From: an uncultured Oscillibacter sp.
GTDB taxonomy: Bacteria; Bacillota; Clostridia; Oscillospirales; Oscillospiraceae
Reading direction: 5' to 3'
Assembly: GCA_905200545.1 (NCBI GenBank)
Contig: CAJKKQ010000001.1
Location: forward strand, 1-64,000
DNA length: 64,000 nucleotides
This document shows positions 1 to 8,299 of this stretch, piece after piece. The position numbers were made by a program, and so were the translations under genes. Numbering within the stretch: position 1 is the stretch's first letter; each line of letters opens with the position of its first letter. The notes under the pieces were generated by a model. That model did no database searches and was not told where the DNA came from. It saw nothing but the letters and a program-made list of their open reading frames with translations.

Positions 1-67
1 CTCAGCTGGTTAGAGCGCCTGCTTCACACGCAGGAGGTCACTGGTTCGAGTCCAGTAGTCTCCACCA
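1..67 (+). tRNA. tRNA-Val (CAC), 5' end cut by the window
   Basis: The anticodon stem CCTGC/GCAGG (20-24 and 30-34, approximately) encloses the 7-nt loop TTCACAC with anticodon CAC, which reads GUG valine codons. A full T-arm follows (ACTGG, loop TTCGAGT, CCAGT), then the 3' acceptor strand AGTCTCC and an encoded CCA ending at 67. About ten bases of the 5' end (acceptor strand and start of the D-arm) lie outside the window. Its 3' half is the attachment site used by the elements that follow. Confidence 0.93.
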
Positions 68-72
68 AAAAG
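22..72 (+). repeat. att repeat copy 1, inside tRNA-Val
   Basis: This 51-bp segment runs from the anticodon loop through CCA into the first bases of the terminator stem. It is repeated without mismatch at 13967-14017 and 45839-45889. The base before it differs between copies, and the sequence after it diverges except where the terminator hairpin is conserved. It is read as the attachment core used by the integrases; the exact crossover point within it is not visible. Confidence 0.9.
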
Positions 73-103
73 TTCCTGATTTCGCAAGAAATCAGGAACT
101 TTT
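68..103 (+). terminator. Rho-independent terminator of tRNA-Val
   Basis: A 16-bp perfect stem with a GCAA loop (84-87) directly follows the tRNA CCA and runs into T-rich sequence. Stems at the same position after the other two att copies differ in sequence but keep pairing. Confidence 0.85.
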
Positions 104-127
104 CTTTGCTTTTGCTTGATTTTTGTA

Positions 128-174
128 TATTGGTCACCGTATTGGTCAAGCCTGACTAATACACTGACCAATAC
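128..174. repeat. TGACCAATA repeats at E1 left end, probable integrase arm sites
   Basis: Two inverted copies (TATTGGTCA at 128-136 and 140-148) and two direct copies (TGACTAATAC at 153-162, TGACCAATAC at 165-174) cluster beside att. The same pair of direct copies with a 2-bp gap is found at 13833-13854, 14097-14118 and 45705-45726. This placement fits arm-type binding sites for a lambda/Tn916-type integrase; binding is inferred. Confidence 0.6.
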
Positions 175-319
175 GGCGAAAGTACCCTATAGGACAGGGC
201 AGCACCGGGCAGGATTTCCTGTTCAGCGCTGCTTTTTCACTTGTTTTTGAAATCATTTTTGTTTCTTTTTCCCTACGTGTTCTGCTTTTCAGCACCGCTG
301 ATTTTGATAACCATGTCTG

Positions 320-348
320 TTGCGGATTAGTTCATAGCATGGTATGAT
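320..348 (+). promoter_or_regulatory. Candidate promoter of the nitrilase gene
   Basis: TTGCGG (320-325), a 17-bp spacer and TATGAT (343-348) precede the nitrilase start. The dyad GTTCAT...ATGAAC overlaps the -10 box and could be an operator. A degenerate hairpin and T-run near 207-236 lies upstream. Confidence 0.45.
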
Positions 349-392
349 GAACTCAACAAATCAGAATCTGTAGGAGGAGTAAATCTATTAAC

Positions 393-1313
393 ATGAAAGA
401 CATAAAAAGCATTTGTAAAATCGCATTGGTACAAGCAGAACCTGTCATGTTTAATAAAAGTGCCTCACTTAAAAAGGCTCTTCAATGTATTAACGAGGCC
501 GCAATACAAAAGCCGGATATCATCGTTTTTCCCGAACTCTTCATTCCCGGATACCCTGTTGGGATGAATTTTGGCTTCAGTATGGGGAAACGAAGTGAGG
601 CGGGGCGGAAGGACTGGAAACGATATTACGATGCCTCTGTTGTTGCAGGAGAAACGGAATTTCAGCAGCTTGCCCAGGCAGCGCAGAAAACCGGAGCATA
701 TATCAGCCTCGGCTTTTCCGAGAGGGATGCCGTTAACGGAACACTTTATAATAGTAATGTCATTTTTGAGCCGGATGGATCGTACAAGGTACACAGAAAA
801 TTAAAACCGACAGGCACCGAACGTGTTGTGTGGGGAGATGCCGATAAGGGGTACTTCCCTGTTACAACAACGCCATGGGGGCCGATCGGCAGTCTGATCT
901 GTTGGGAAAGTTATATGCCGCTTGCTCGTGTGGCTCTTTATCAAAAAGGCATCACGATTTACATTTCACCGAATACCAATGACAATCCGGAGTGGCAGGC
1001 TACCATTCAGCACATCGCAATCGAAGGCAAGTGCTACTTTGTGAACGCTGATATGATCATCCGGCGCAGCTCATATCCCTCCGACCTGAGCGAGAGCGAT
1101 ATCGTATCTCAGCTTCCGGAATATGTTTGCAGAGGTGGAAGCTGTATCATCGACCCGTATGGACATTATTTGACAGAACCGGTCTGGGATCAAGAAGCCA
1201 TTATCTACGCAGAACTTGACATGAGCTTGCCAAGCTCCTGCAAAATGGAGCATGATGTAGTTGGACATTATGCGCGCCCGGATATACTTGAACTGAAAAT
1301 CAACGATAAATAA
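393..1313 (+). CDS. Nitrilase / carbon-nitrogen hydrolase
   Basis: A 306-residue nitrilase-superfamily enzyme that hydrolyses a nitrile or amide C-N bond in the cytoplasm. The catalytic triad is visible: Glu48 in FPELF, Lys136 in HRKLKPT and Cys170 in LICWESYMPL. The RVVWGDAD stretch after the lysine and the CWE(S/N)YMPL signature are typical of true nitrilases rather than amidases. Length is normal for the family. A GGAGGAG site at 373-379 precedes the ATG. The ACT-domain gene follows 75 bp later on the same strand and ends in a strong terminator, so the two probably form an operon. It is cargo in the slot between att and the integrase. The substrate cannot be read from sequence; a cyano-amino acid or aliphatic nitrile is possible. 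Confidence 0.9.
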   Translation: MKDIKSICKIALVQAEPVMFNKSASLKKALQCINEAAIQKPDIIVFPELFIPGYPVGMNFGFSMGKRSEAGRKDWKRYYDASVVAGETEFQQLAQAAQKTGAYISLGFSERDAVNGTLYNSNVIFEPDGSYKVHRKLKPTGTERVVWGDADKGYFPVTTTPWGPIGSLICWESYMPLARVALYQKGITIYISPNTNDNPEWQATIQHIAIEGKCYFVNADMIIRRSSYPSDLSESDIVSQLPEYVCRGGSCIIDPYGHYLTEPVWDQEAIIYAELDMSLPSSCKMEHDVVGHYARPDILELKINDK

Positions 1314-1388
1314 TGCAGCGATTACAAATTCTAACTTAAGCCCAGTTTTCAGAACCGGAGAAATCGAAATTTGATGAGGAGAAGCATG

Positions 1389-1757
1389 ATGGAAATAAAA
1401 AAGCTCCATCAGGATTTTTCAGTATGCAAAGTGATGGATTATTCACTTGTAAACATAGATGCAGAATATAGTTTCATTGGGAAAACAGATGAGGAAAAAT
1501 CTTTGGTATGCATTACCAGTGATGTTCCGCCAAACGTCATTCAACGTGATGATGGCTGGAAAGGTTTTCGTATTCAGGGGATATTGGATTTTTCTTTGAT
1601 TGGAATACTATCTAAAATTGCGGAGATTCTGGCAGAAAACAGCATTTCGATTTTTGCGATTTCAACGTATAACACAGACTATGTTTTGATCAAACAGGAA
1701 AACTATCAAAAGGCACTGGATATTCTCGGATACTCGGGTTATGAAGTTGTAGAGTGA
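1389..1757 (+). CDS. ACT-domain protein (CASTOR-like ACT_7 type)
   Basis: A 122-residue protein resembling small clostridial proteins with the ACT_7 fold, which usually bind amino acids. The C-terminal half (SLIGILSKIAEILAENSISI, then a strand ending in DYVLIKQEN) matches the ACT pattern of an opening strand, a helix that begins by sensing a ligand, and a second strand. The start at 1389 is chosen over in-frame ATGs at 1371 and 1386 because GAGGAG at 1376-1381 gives 7-nt spacing. It follows the nitrilase on the same strand. A role in sensing the amino acid linked to the nitrilase reaction is inference. Confidence 0.75.
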   Translation: MEIKKLHQDFSVCKVMDYSLVNIDAEYSFIGKTDEEKSLVCITSDVPPNVIQRDDGWKGFRIQGILDFSLIGILSKIAEILAENSISIFAISTYNTDYVLIKQENYQKALDILGYSGYEVVE

Positions 1758-1773
1758 CAACTTCCAGTTTAAA

Positions 1774-1815
1774 GGACAGTTCTGCTTTCAGTCGAAAGCA
1801 GAACTGCCCTTTTCT
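1774..1815 (+). terminator. Terminator after nitrilase-ACT operon
   Basis: A 16-position stem with one mismatch (arms at 1774-1789 and 1794-1809, loop AGTC) is followed by a T-run. It separates the nitrilase operon from the convergent integrase gene. Confidence 0.85.
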
Positions 1816-1853
1816 CTTCTCGTACGGAGCTACGCGAACCATGTTGTTGCGAA

Positions 1854-3011
1854 TTATATTGCTTTCCCAATCACATCCCCCATGGTATCCGCCGCCTCCC
1901 GCATCATCTCCGGCGTGGCGTGGGTGTAGGTGCTTAGGGTGAACCCCGCTGAGTAGTGGCCCAGGGTGCTGGACAGGGTCTTCACATCCACGCCGTTTTT
2001 CAGGGACAGCGTTGCGAATGTGTGTCTGAGGTCATGGAACCGAATGTGCTCCGCGCCAATAGTCTTGAGGATCTTCTCATGGGTATGCCGGAAGGAATCC
2101 GGGTCGAACATTCCTCCTGTCTTGGGCGACGGAAACATATACGGATTCCCCGGATGCTTCTTGTGCTCCTCTACCATTAAGTCCACCGCCTGCTGTGAAA
2201 CGGGCAGGACACGGACGGAGTTCTGTGTTTTCGGCAGGCTCACTACCAGTTCTCCTTTGATGCGGTTTACCTGCTTCGTGATGGAGATCGTCCTGTTCTC
2301 CACATCCAAGTCCGTCCAGAGGAGGGCAAGGAGCTCTCCCCGCCGCAGGCCGGTGGTCAGTTCCAGATAGAAGGGTGCCAGCAGGCCGCGCTTCTCCGCT
2401 TCCATTAGGTAGGGCTTGATCTTATCTTCCGGCAGGACCTTCATCTCCCGTTTCTCCATCTTCGGCAGCTTGCAGCCCCTTGCGGGATTCACCAGGATCA
2501 GCCGCTCCGCCACCGCCTGTTCTAAGCAGTTGTTCAGCAGAGTGTGGATACCATGCACCACTCTGACGCTCAGCCCCTTGTTTTTCAGTTCGATGTGCTT
2601 GTACCTTTGTACCCGGCCATTCTTCTGGAGATCGTTGTAGAACTTCTGGATTTGGATGGTAGTCAGCTTATCCAGCTTGATGTCACCCAGTTCGGGGATG
2701 ATGTGCTTATCGATGTAGTTCAGGTAATAGTCCTTGGTTTTCTCACGGAGCCTGGGTTCGGCATAGACCTCGTACCACATCTTCACCCAGCTTCTTACTG
2801 TGTGGGTGCCGCTGCGGTTCATGTCCAGCCGCTGGCTGTCCGCGATGGCCTTTTTCAGCTTCTCCTTGACCTCTGCCTGGGTCTTGCCCAGCACGTTCTT
2901 GAGCTTCTGCTTTCCGGTTTCTGGGTCATAGGCCGCCGTGTAGAAGCCCTCCCACCGGCCGTCTTTCCGTTTGCGGATACTGCCCTCGCCATTGGCACGT
3001 TTCTTTGCCAT
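1854..3011 (-). CDS. int: Tyrosine integrase of E1
   Basis: A 385-residue site-specific recombinase of the Tn916/lambda Int type that would integrate and excise E1 at the tRNA-Val site. An AP2-like arm-binding domain lies at about residues 1-60 (GEGSIRKRKDGRWEGFY), a SAM-like core-binding domain at about 70-170, and the catalytic domain at about 185-380. All catalytic residues are present: Arg223 (TGLRRGE), Lys261, His326 and Arg329 (HDLRH), His352 (LGHYS) and Tyr362. The start ATG shares one base with the stop of the small upstream gene (TAATG), indicating translational coupling. It is nearly identical to the E2 integrase and clearly different from the two E3 integrases. Confidence 0.97.
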   Translation of the reverse strand: MAKKRANGEGSIRKRKDGRWEGFYTAAYDPETGKQKLKNVLGKTQAEVKEKLKKAIADSQRLDMNRSGTHTVRSWVKMWYEVYAEPRLREKTKDYYLNYIDKHIIPELGDIKLDKLTTIQIQKFYNDLQKNGRVQRYKHIELKNKGLSVRVVHGIHTLLNNCLEQAVAERLILVNPARGCKLPKMEKREMKVLPEDKIKPYLMEAEKRGLLAPFYLELTTGLRRGELLALLWTDLDVENRTISITKQVNRIKGELVVSLPKTQNSVRVLPVSQQAVDLMVEEHKKHPGNPYMFPSPKTGGMFDPDSFRHTHEKILKTIGAEHIRFHDLRHTFATLSLKNGVDVKTLSSTLGHYSAGFTLSTYTHATPEMMREAADTMGDVIGKAI

Positions 3012-3328
3012 TATGCTTCACCTCTTCTTTCCCAGCTTTCGCAAGCCTGCCGCTCATCTTCCGCTTCGAAGCTGTATGGCGGCTGATCTGCCAGCAGTTC
3101 CTGCTGGATGCCCTGGGCCAATCGGTAGCCGGACATGAAGCTGTTCAGGCAGGCTTCGTCCCGCAGCTCATCTTCCATGTCCGCTATCCGCAGGAGCATT
3201 TTTTTCTCTGGCTTACCCAGTAACCGAGCAAGCTGGCCGTGTGTTCTTCTGATTTTCCTATCCAGATATTCCGCCCTCTGGGATGGGGTCTCGAACCTGT
3301 GGTACAAGGCTTTCATATAATCGCGCAT
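3011..3328 (-). CDS. DUF6809-like small protein, first gene of the integrase operon
   Basis: A 105-residue, charged, helix-rich protein with no recognised catalytic motif. Homologues occupy the same position in all three elements (17852-18166 and 48649-48948), always immediately upstream of the integrase. Conserved features are the N-terminal DYMKAL motif and a C-terminal SFMSGYRLAQG-type helix. The start at 3328 is set by AGGAGGT 8 nt upstream and by agreement with the homologues. An accessory role in integration or excision is inferred from constant linkage only. The DUF number is from memory. Confidence 0.8.
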   Translation of the reverse strand: MRDYMKALYHRFETPSQRAEYLDRKIRRTHGQLARLLGKPEKKMLLRIADMEDELRDEACLNSFMSGYRLAQGIQQELLADQPPYSFEAEDERQACESWERRGEA

Positions 3329-3337
3329 CGTGTGCCA

Positions 3338-3362
3338 CCTCCTGTCAGCGACACACAATACC
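3338..3362 (-). promoter_or_regulatory. Conserved 5' leader of the integrase operon
   Basis: On the minus strand GGTATTGTGTGTCGCTGA followed by AGGAGG is almost unchanged ahead of the integrase operon in E1, E2 (18171-18197) and E3 (48955-48981), although flanking sequence differs. It includes the ribosome site but extends about 18 nt further upstream, so a promoter or translational control element is likely. Confidence 0.5.
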
Positions 3363-3477
3363 ATCCTCTGACCTTAATAGCCATCCCAACCGGACAGAGT
3401 TATCAATTTGTTATCAATTTCAGAATGAACTGCAATGGGCCGCATCCGATTTCGGAGGCGGCCCATCTGAGGCCCTC

Positions 3478-4170
3478 TTATGCGTAGGGATTATACGCAG
3501 TCGGGTTCCCCGCGAACATGTAGCAGAAGGCTCTGCCGTTAGCGATGGTGACTCCCACACCGACGGCATCGCAATTCGGGTCGATCATCGTCGCCAGGTG
3601 GCTGGGGGAGTTCTCCCAATTCGCCACAGCCTTTTCGGGAATTTTTTCCGGGTCTGTGACGGTGAACACCGTCAGATTGGAACCGAAGCCGTGGGAATAA
3701 CCAGACGCCGCCACGGTTTCGCATTCTACCCGGTTATTATGGCGGGTGTACAGGCAGGCGGAGCATTCCTGTGCCGCATCCATGAGGGACTGATCCACTG
3801 TCAGTTCAGGAACACCGTGCTTCTTCCGCACCTCGTTGATGCGCCGGAGCATTGCCTCCCGAATCTCCATATCTGTCGGCTGAGAGTTGACTTCCTGTAC
3901 TGGGGCGACTCCTGTATACGGTGCGCCTGTGTCAATTTGCACGCCGTCACTCCAGTACACATTGAATCCCACCTGCTGACCGATGTCCCTGAGCCGCACA
4001 TAATTGTTCCCCGCAATGTTATAGGCCGTCATGGAGACCTGCTGTCCATCCACATAGATTTTTTGCCAAGTAGGTTCTGCCACGATTCCCGCGGTGGCTT
4101 CACTCACCAGAGCCGCGCCGATAACCATGCCCGTCACCATGGCTGTGATATTTTTCTTGTCGTGCTTCAT
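3478..4170 (-). CDS. Secreted CAP/SCP-domain protein
   Basis: A 230-residue protein with a signal-peptide-like N-terminus (charged MKHDKK, then a hydrophobic stretch ending near AGIVA). Residues about 35-85 resemble a copper-amine-oxidase-like N-terminal repeat (YVDGQQV...NYVRLRDIGQQVGF), common in clostridial surface proteins. The C-terminal 115 residues form a CAP domain (PF00188): INEVRKKHGVPEL, then RVECETVAASGYSHGF and a W-N-S-P-H-x4-M region. The start at 4170 follows AAGGAGCC and drops 18 upstream residues. The gene lies between the DUF6809-like gene and the excisionase gene, a position empty in E2, so it is E1-specific cargo. The function of bacterial CAP proteins is largely unknown; cell-surface action is inferred. 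Confidence 0.85.
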   Translation of the reverse strand: MKHDKKNITAMVTGMVIGAALVSEATAGIVAEPTWQKIYVDGQQVSMTAYNIAGNNYVRLRDIGQQVGFNVYWSDGVQIDTGAPYTGVAPVQEVNSQPTDMEIREAMLRRINEVRKKHGVPELTVDQSLMDAAQECSACLYTRHNNRVECETVAASGYSHGFGSNLTVFTVTDPEKIPEKAVANWENSPSHLATMIDPNCDAVGVGVTIANGRAFCYMFAGNPTAYNPYA

Positions 4171-4316
4171 GTCGAGGCTCCTTTCCGTTTTGTAACACAA
4201 AGCAATAGCACAACCAGAGGGCAAAAGCTATATGATTTTGTGAAAGAGGTCTGTGATAAAACGTAGGCATTACCTCCGGGCGAGAGTTTCAGAGATCGAC
4301 GGCAGCCGCAAAACCA

Positions 4317-4523
4317 TTACTTTCCTCCAGCATTCTTATCCACCCATTCCTTGAGCTTGTCCTTAGGGATCACAATGCGGGTGCCGATCTTCAGCGCGGG
4401 GAAGCCTTCGGTGCGGGCCAGTTCGTAAGCTCCGGCGCGGGAGATGCCTAATGCGGCAGCCATCTCAGGTACGGAGAGCGTCAGTGGAAGTTCTTCGTAG
4501 GATCTAAACGTTACTTTTTTCAT
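4317..4523 (-). CDS. xis: Excisionase-like HTH protein of E1
   Basis: A 68-residue MerR-like/HTH_17 DNA-binding protein of the excisionase family. The helix-turn-helix covers SVPEMAAALGISRAGAYELA, followed by the typical wing FPALKIGTRIVIPKDKLKEW. The start at 4523 (MKKVTF) follows GGAGAAAGG and matches the E2 homologue, so the 17 upstream residues of the longer reading frame are discarded. It would direct integrase toward excision. It is very similar to the E2 protein at 18293-18508; the E3 copy at 56780-56989 is more divergent and is placed elsewhere in the element. Confidence 0.88.
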   Translation of the reverse strand: MKKVTFRSYEELPLTLSVPEMAAALGISRAGAYELARTEGFPALKIGTRIVIPKDKLKEWVDKNAGGK

Positions 4524-4564
4524 TTGGTATCCTTTCTCCCCTCCGCAGCGGAAGGGTCTTTTAT

Positions 4565-4612
4565 TTGTTATCATTCGTCTTGTTGATTTACTTCCCCACC
4601 ATCTGGTGGAGG
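4565..4612 (-). repeat. Recurrent palindrome-plus-leader block, copy 1 (before xis of E1)
   Basis: On the minus strand CCACCAGATGGTGG is followed by an AT-rich stretch that could encode a short peptide in the INKTNDNK style. Related blocks occur at 18551-18599, 21411-21459 and 45520-45570, with a partial copy at 8297-8325. In E1 and E2 the block directly precedes the xis gene. Confidence 0.55.
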
Positions 4613-4741
4613 GAAGTATCCGCAGGAGCTGCGGTCAGTCCATGCAAAATTTCAGAAATATCTTTGAATCCGCAAAAGATTTTTCCTGTTTCGCGGAATC
4701 CTGTGGTATAATTGGTCCATCACCATGACGGAGGTGTTTCT

Positions 4742-5533
4742 GTGAGCCGATACGACGATGCTGTGAAGAAGTGGCAGGAGTGGGAAATCCGAACCACGGC
4801 AGACCTGAACCTGCGGCTGGACAGCTTCCGCATCCTGTTCGCCTACAACTCCGGTAAAATTGAAAATGATGAGATCAATTATCACGATACCCGCGAGATT
4901 TTTGAGAACGGGAAGGTCGTCGGCTACACCGGAAGCACCCGCACGCTGTTTGAACAGCAGAACCAGAAGACCTGTTACGAGCTTTTGCAGGACAAGATCA
5001 TTTCGAGAGAACCTCTCTCCATTGACCTGATCCGTACCGTTCACCGCGCTCTGACAGAAGGGACCTACGACGAGCGCCGCTACATCATGAACGGTGAGCG
5101 CCCCGGTGACTTCAAGAGGCATGACTATGTCACAGGCAGAAACGAGGTGGGCTCTCCGCCCGATGAGGTCGAAGATGACCTTGCCGAGCTGATCGACGAG
5201 ATCAACACCATCGGGCAGAAGGCTCCCCTGAAGGCCGGGGCATATTTCCACGCCCGTTTTGAGAATATCCATCCATTTGCCGACGGCAATGGACGTGTTG
5301 GCCGGACGCTGCTGAACTACTGGCTGATGATCAACGACCATCCGCCCATGATCATCTACGAGGAAGACCGCCGCGCCTACTACGATGCCTTGCAGGCTTA
5401 TGACGAGCAGGAGAACTTGGATCTGCTGGCCGAATTCTTCGAAGAGCAGACGGTGAAGACCTGGACGCGGTCTATGGAGCTGAGTGACAGCGATGCTCCG
5501 AAGCGCAAGGGCCTCGGCTTTTTCATGCTGTGA
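4742..5533 (+). CDS. Fic-domain protein, class II autoinhibited type
   Basis: A 263-residue Fic protein, expected to transfer AMP or another nucleotide moiety from a nucleotide to a target protein. The full active-site motif HPFADGNGRVGR is at about residues 177-188. The N-terminal motif SGKIEN (about 37-42) fits the inhibitory (S/T)xxxE(G/N) helix of class II Fic proteins, whose glutamate blocks productive ATP binding. The GTG start at 4742 is chosen because CGGAGGTG precedes it by 7 nt; the longer reading frame begins at a TTG without a ribosome site. The gene is on the plus strand between xis and the relaxase gene, an insertion absent from E2. The element could benefit from a toxin-like modifier; the target is unknown. 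Confidence 0.92.
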   Translation: MSRYDDAVKKWQEWEIRTTADLNLRLDSFRILFAYNSGKIENDEINYHDTREIFENGKVVGYTGSTRTLFEQQNQKTCYELLQDKIISREPLSIDLIRTVHRALTEGTYDERRYIMNGERPGDFKRHDYVTGRNEVGSPPDEVEDDLAELIDEINTIGQKAPLKAGAYFHARFENIHPFADGNGRVGRTLLNYWLMINDHPPMIIYEEDRRAYYDALQAYDEQENLDLLAEFFEEQTVKTWTRSMELSDSDAPKRKGLGFFML

Positions 5534-5604
5534 TATTTCCGCACCCCGCCGACGATTCGGCGGGGGGCTTTTGCTATACCGTGCGCCGGCTATTTTGCAA
5601 TCCG

Positions 5605-7563
5605 CTATCTCATGGTCATATTCCAGCCGCCATACTGCTGTTCTTCGTGGTCATCCGCCTTGTGCCCGTGGGCGAGGCGCTTCTCCCACAATTCTTGACG
5701 GCGCTTGTGGTCGATGTGGGTGAGTCCTGTGCCGCTCTGCGGCAGGGAGTTATCCTGAAAGATATTTGCCATGTGATGGAGCAGCCTTGTCACCGTAAGG
5801 AATACCTCCGGCGCTGTCGAAGTACTCTGCCTTTCCAGAAGGCACTGTGCGTAGTTGTGCCCCTGCTCCGCCGCCTGGGTCAGCCATTGGATACCTTCCT
5901 CCTTGTCACGGTCAATGACCTTGCCCTGAAGCAGCAGCTTCCCCAGCAGATATTGCGCATGGGGGTTACCAGCCTGGGCGGAGGTGTAGATGTGATCCAT
6001 GGCCTTGCGGGTGTCTTTTCTTACTACCTCGCCTTTCAGATATTCCTTGCCCAGGCGATAGGCCGCATAGTGGTTTCCGTTGTAGGCGGCGTATTCCAAC
6101 CACTGGATGCCCAGCTCAGAATCATGGACGCTCACATCATCAGAGAGCAGCAGCTTTCCCAGAGCATACTGGGCGGGAGCGTAACCGCTGGTAGATGCCT
6201 TGTGGAACCGGTTCATGGCTGCTTCGCTGTCCGGTATCACAAGACTGCCATCCAGATACAGCTTTCCCATGAAGTATTGAGCATGAACATCACCGTTCTC
6301 CGCAAGTGCCCGCATATTTTCCACAGCGTCATCCCGCTCCGCCAGCGATGAGTATTCATCCTGAACGTCTATTCGCAGCGTCCAGAAGTCCCAGGACGTA
6401 TTTTCATTTTCGCCCACCTCATCGCTCTGGTCCAGGGTATCATCCTCGAAGGTGATCTCTCCCAGCCGGATGGTTTCCGCTTCCTGGATGACCGCGTTCT
6501 TGATTTGGCGGAACTCCTTTTGCTGAGACAGCGGCGGGCGGTGCCGCTCCTTCTCGGAATAGAAATCCTCCACCTGACTTTGCAGCTCCCACCACTTTTC
6601 GTAGCACTCGGCCACGGTTGGGAGCTGCTCCATCTGGTCCACGATTTCATCTACCAGCGCCTTTTGTTTCTTCGGAAGATAACCATAGGATTTCTTTCCC
6701 TTGACCGTTTCCAGCTGAAGGGCCAGCTCCTGCATGAGCTGCTCCGCCTCCGGGTGGTCGCAGACCCTGCTTTTCATCTGCTGAACCAACTCCCGCATGG
6801 CCTGTCGCGCTTCTCGTACCAGCTGGTCACGAGAAACAGTTTTCTGTTCGTAGAGGTGCAGCATCTCCTGCTGAAAAATATCATTGGTGAGCTTGGATTT
6901 GATTTGCCGGATGCCATCCTGAGACAGATACGCCTGACCGGGTTTTACGGACCATGCCATCATGTGCACATGGGGATGGTCGCCTTCATCATGGAAGGCA
7001 GCGTACCAACGGAAGTCCTGGGGAGGAATGTTCATAGCGGCGGCGATATCGTTGCGGTGGGCGCGGAGAAGGTTCCTCCACGCCCTGGCATTGTCGTAAC
7101 CCAGCCGCTCCGCATCTTCACGTTTCAGGGAGATGATTTGCGTCCACACGTTTCCGGAATAGTTCTCCAGCTCCGCCATTGCCTTGTCCAACTCCACGCC
7201 ATCTTTGTCACCGAAGAGACCGTGGGAGCCCAGCCGCTCCGCTCTCGGTCGCATTGCAATGTACTTCATGTAGCCATCCGATTTTTGAACGTCACTCCAG
7301 TTTTCCTCCAACGCCTGAGAGATGAACGCCGAGGCGTTGGCCTTGGTAGGATGTTCCTGGTAGTCACCGTACTCATCCAGTTTCCTTGCGTCAGGAAAAT
7401 CCTTCACCAGTTTTACGATAAGCTGCTCCTGTTTTCGAGTGGGAGGGCGATCATCCTGAACCAGCTCTACCCGCTCACGGGTGGCGATGTATCTCATATA
7501 GCCGCCTGCCGAGTTTTTGCCGTTGCACTTGATGTACGGACTCTTGACGATCAGTCCTGCCAT
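5605..7563 (-). CDS. MobP3-type relaxase with C-terminal Sel1 repeats (E1)
   Basis: A 652-residue mobilization relaxase that would nick oriT and lead the strand into a recipient. The histidine triad of the HUH fold is DHPHVH at residues 195-200, with another histidine at 191. The N-terminus IVKSPYIKC is typical of MobP3 proteins. After a helical region, residues about 425-575 contain four to five Sel1-like repeats (AQYFMGKLYLDG, AQYALGKLLLSD, AQYLLGKLLLQG). The start overlaps the end of the upstream MobC-like gene by 13 nt, as in E2 and E3. It is clearly more divergent from the E2 and E3 relaxases than those are from each other. Confidence 0.93.
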   Translation of the reverse strand: MAGLIVKSPYIKCNGKNSAGGYMRYIATRERVELVQDDRPPTRKQEQLIVKLVKDFPDARKLDEYGDYQEHPTKANASAFISQALEENWSDVQKSDGYMKYIAMRPRAERLGSHGLFGDKDGVELDKAMAELENYSGNVWTQIISLKREDAERLGYDNARAWRNLLRAHRNDIAAAMNIPPQDFRWYAAFHDEGDHPHVHMMAWSVKPGQAYLSQDGIRQIKSKLTNDIFQQEMLHLYEQKTVSRDQLVREARQAMRELVQQMKSRVCDHPEAEQLMQELALQLETVKGKKSYGYLPKKQKALVDEIVDQMEQLPTVAECYEKWWELQSQVEDFYSEKERHRPPLSQQKEFRQIKNAVIQEAETIRLGEITFEDDTLDQSDEVGENENTSWDFWTLRIDVQDEYSSLAERDDAVENMRALAENGDVHAQYFMGKLYLDGSLVIPDSEAAMNRFHKASTSGYAPAQYALGKLLLSDDVSVHDSELGIQWLEYAAYNGNHYAAYRLGKEYLKGEVVRKDTRKAMDHIYTSAQAGNPHAQYLLGKLLLQGKVIDRDKEEGIQWLTQAAEQGHNYAQCLLERQSTSTAPEVFLTVTRLLHHMANIFQDNSLPQSGTGLTHIDHKRRQELWEKRLAHGHKADDHEEQQYGGWNMTMR

Positions 7564-7970
7564 CCGTCATCGTCCTTCACGGATTCTCGCACCCGTTTTT
7601 CAAACGAGATGCGGCCATTGGTCTGCTTCACATTCCGGACACTCTCCGCACGACGGCGGCGCAGCTCTTCCTCGCTGAACTGAAAGCTGTCGGCAATGAT
7701 ACCGGAGAGCATATCCAATTCCACCGCCTGCTTGTAGGCCAGCGACGCCATTTTGTTTTCAAACTGCCCCATTCGACCGTCCAGGTATGACTGGATGGAG
7801 GTTGGAAGGAACAGCCCAGCTTCGTTGGCACTGAGATAGTCCAGGTAGAAATCGATGGCCCGCTCAATGAATCCGGTGATGCTGCGGCTACCGTCCTCCT
7901 GATATCGTCGCTCCAATCGTGCCTTTTTCTCAGGTGTGAGATAGAGGGCAAATTTTTCTTTCTTGCTCAA
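7551..7970 (-). CDS. MobC-like ribbon-helix-helix accessory protein (E1)
   Basis: A 139-residue protein whose N-terminus (KFALYLTPEKKARLERRY then GSRSITGFIERAIDFYLDYL) has the strand-helix-helix pattern of CopG/MobC-like DNA-binding proteins. It probably binds oriT and helps the relaxase. The start is TTG at 7970, supported by AAGGAAG 7 nt upstream and by alignment with E2 and E3. Its stop overlaps the relaxase start by 13 nt, so the two are translated together. The candidate oriT lies immediately upstream. Confidence 0.85.
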   Translation of the reverse strand: MSKKEKFALYLTPEKKARLERRYQEDGSRSITGFIERAIDFYLDYLSANEAGLFLPTSIQSYLDGRMGQFENKMASLAYKQAVELDMLSGIIADSFQFSEEELRRRRAESVRNVKQTNGRISFEKRVRESVKDDDGWQD

Positions 7971-8027
7971 AGTAGCTTCCTTTCCGGGGTATGACCCCTA
8001 CTTTTTTCTTGGAGGAGTACGCTTTCG

Positions 8028-8121
8028 GGGATAACGACCGCAGAAGTGATAGTAGTCTTCTGTTTTTGACCCCACTTTGGAACTCCCTGAAAACTCCCGT
8101 AACTGCCCGCACTGCGGGCAG
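8028..8121. other. Candidate origin of transfer (oriT) of E1
   Basis: The non-coding stretch upstream of the mobC-relaxase operon starts with GGGATAACGACCGCAGAA, includes TTTTTGACCCCA, and ends in CCCGTAA followed by a perfect inverted repeat CTGCCCGCA-C-TGCGGGCAG (8103-8121). The same blocks in the same order occur at 21083-21174 in E2 and 56056-56212 in E3. Location next to mob genes and conservation suggest oriT; the nick site is not known. Confidence 0.6.
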
Positions 8122-8299
8122 AAGTGACCGAACAGGGCGTCGCGCTTGACGCCTGTTCTTTATCCTGCTTTTTCTTTCGTCCTCCGCAGAGCCCCAAAAG
8201 CGGCCCACAACTGCCCGAAATTCTCGGGCGGGGATGGGCCCTGCCGGATCCCGAACCGCTCCACACAGGGCCTCACAACGGCTCACAGGCCCTTGCTTG

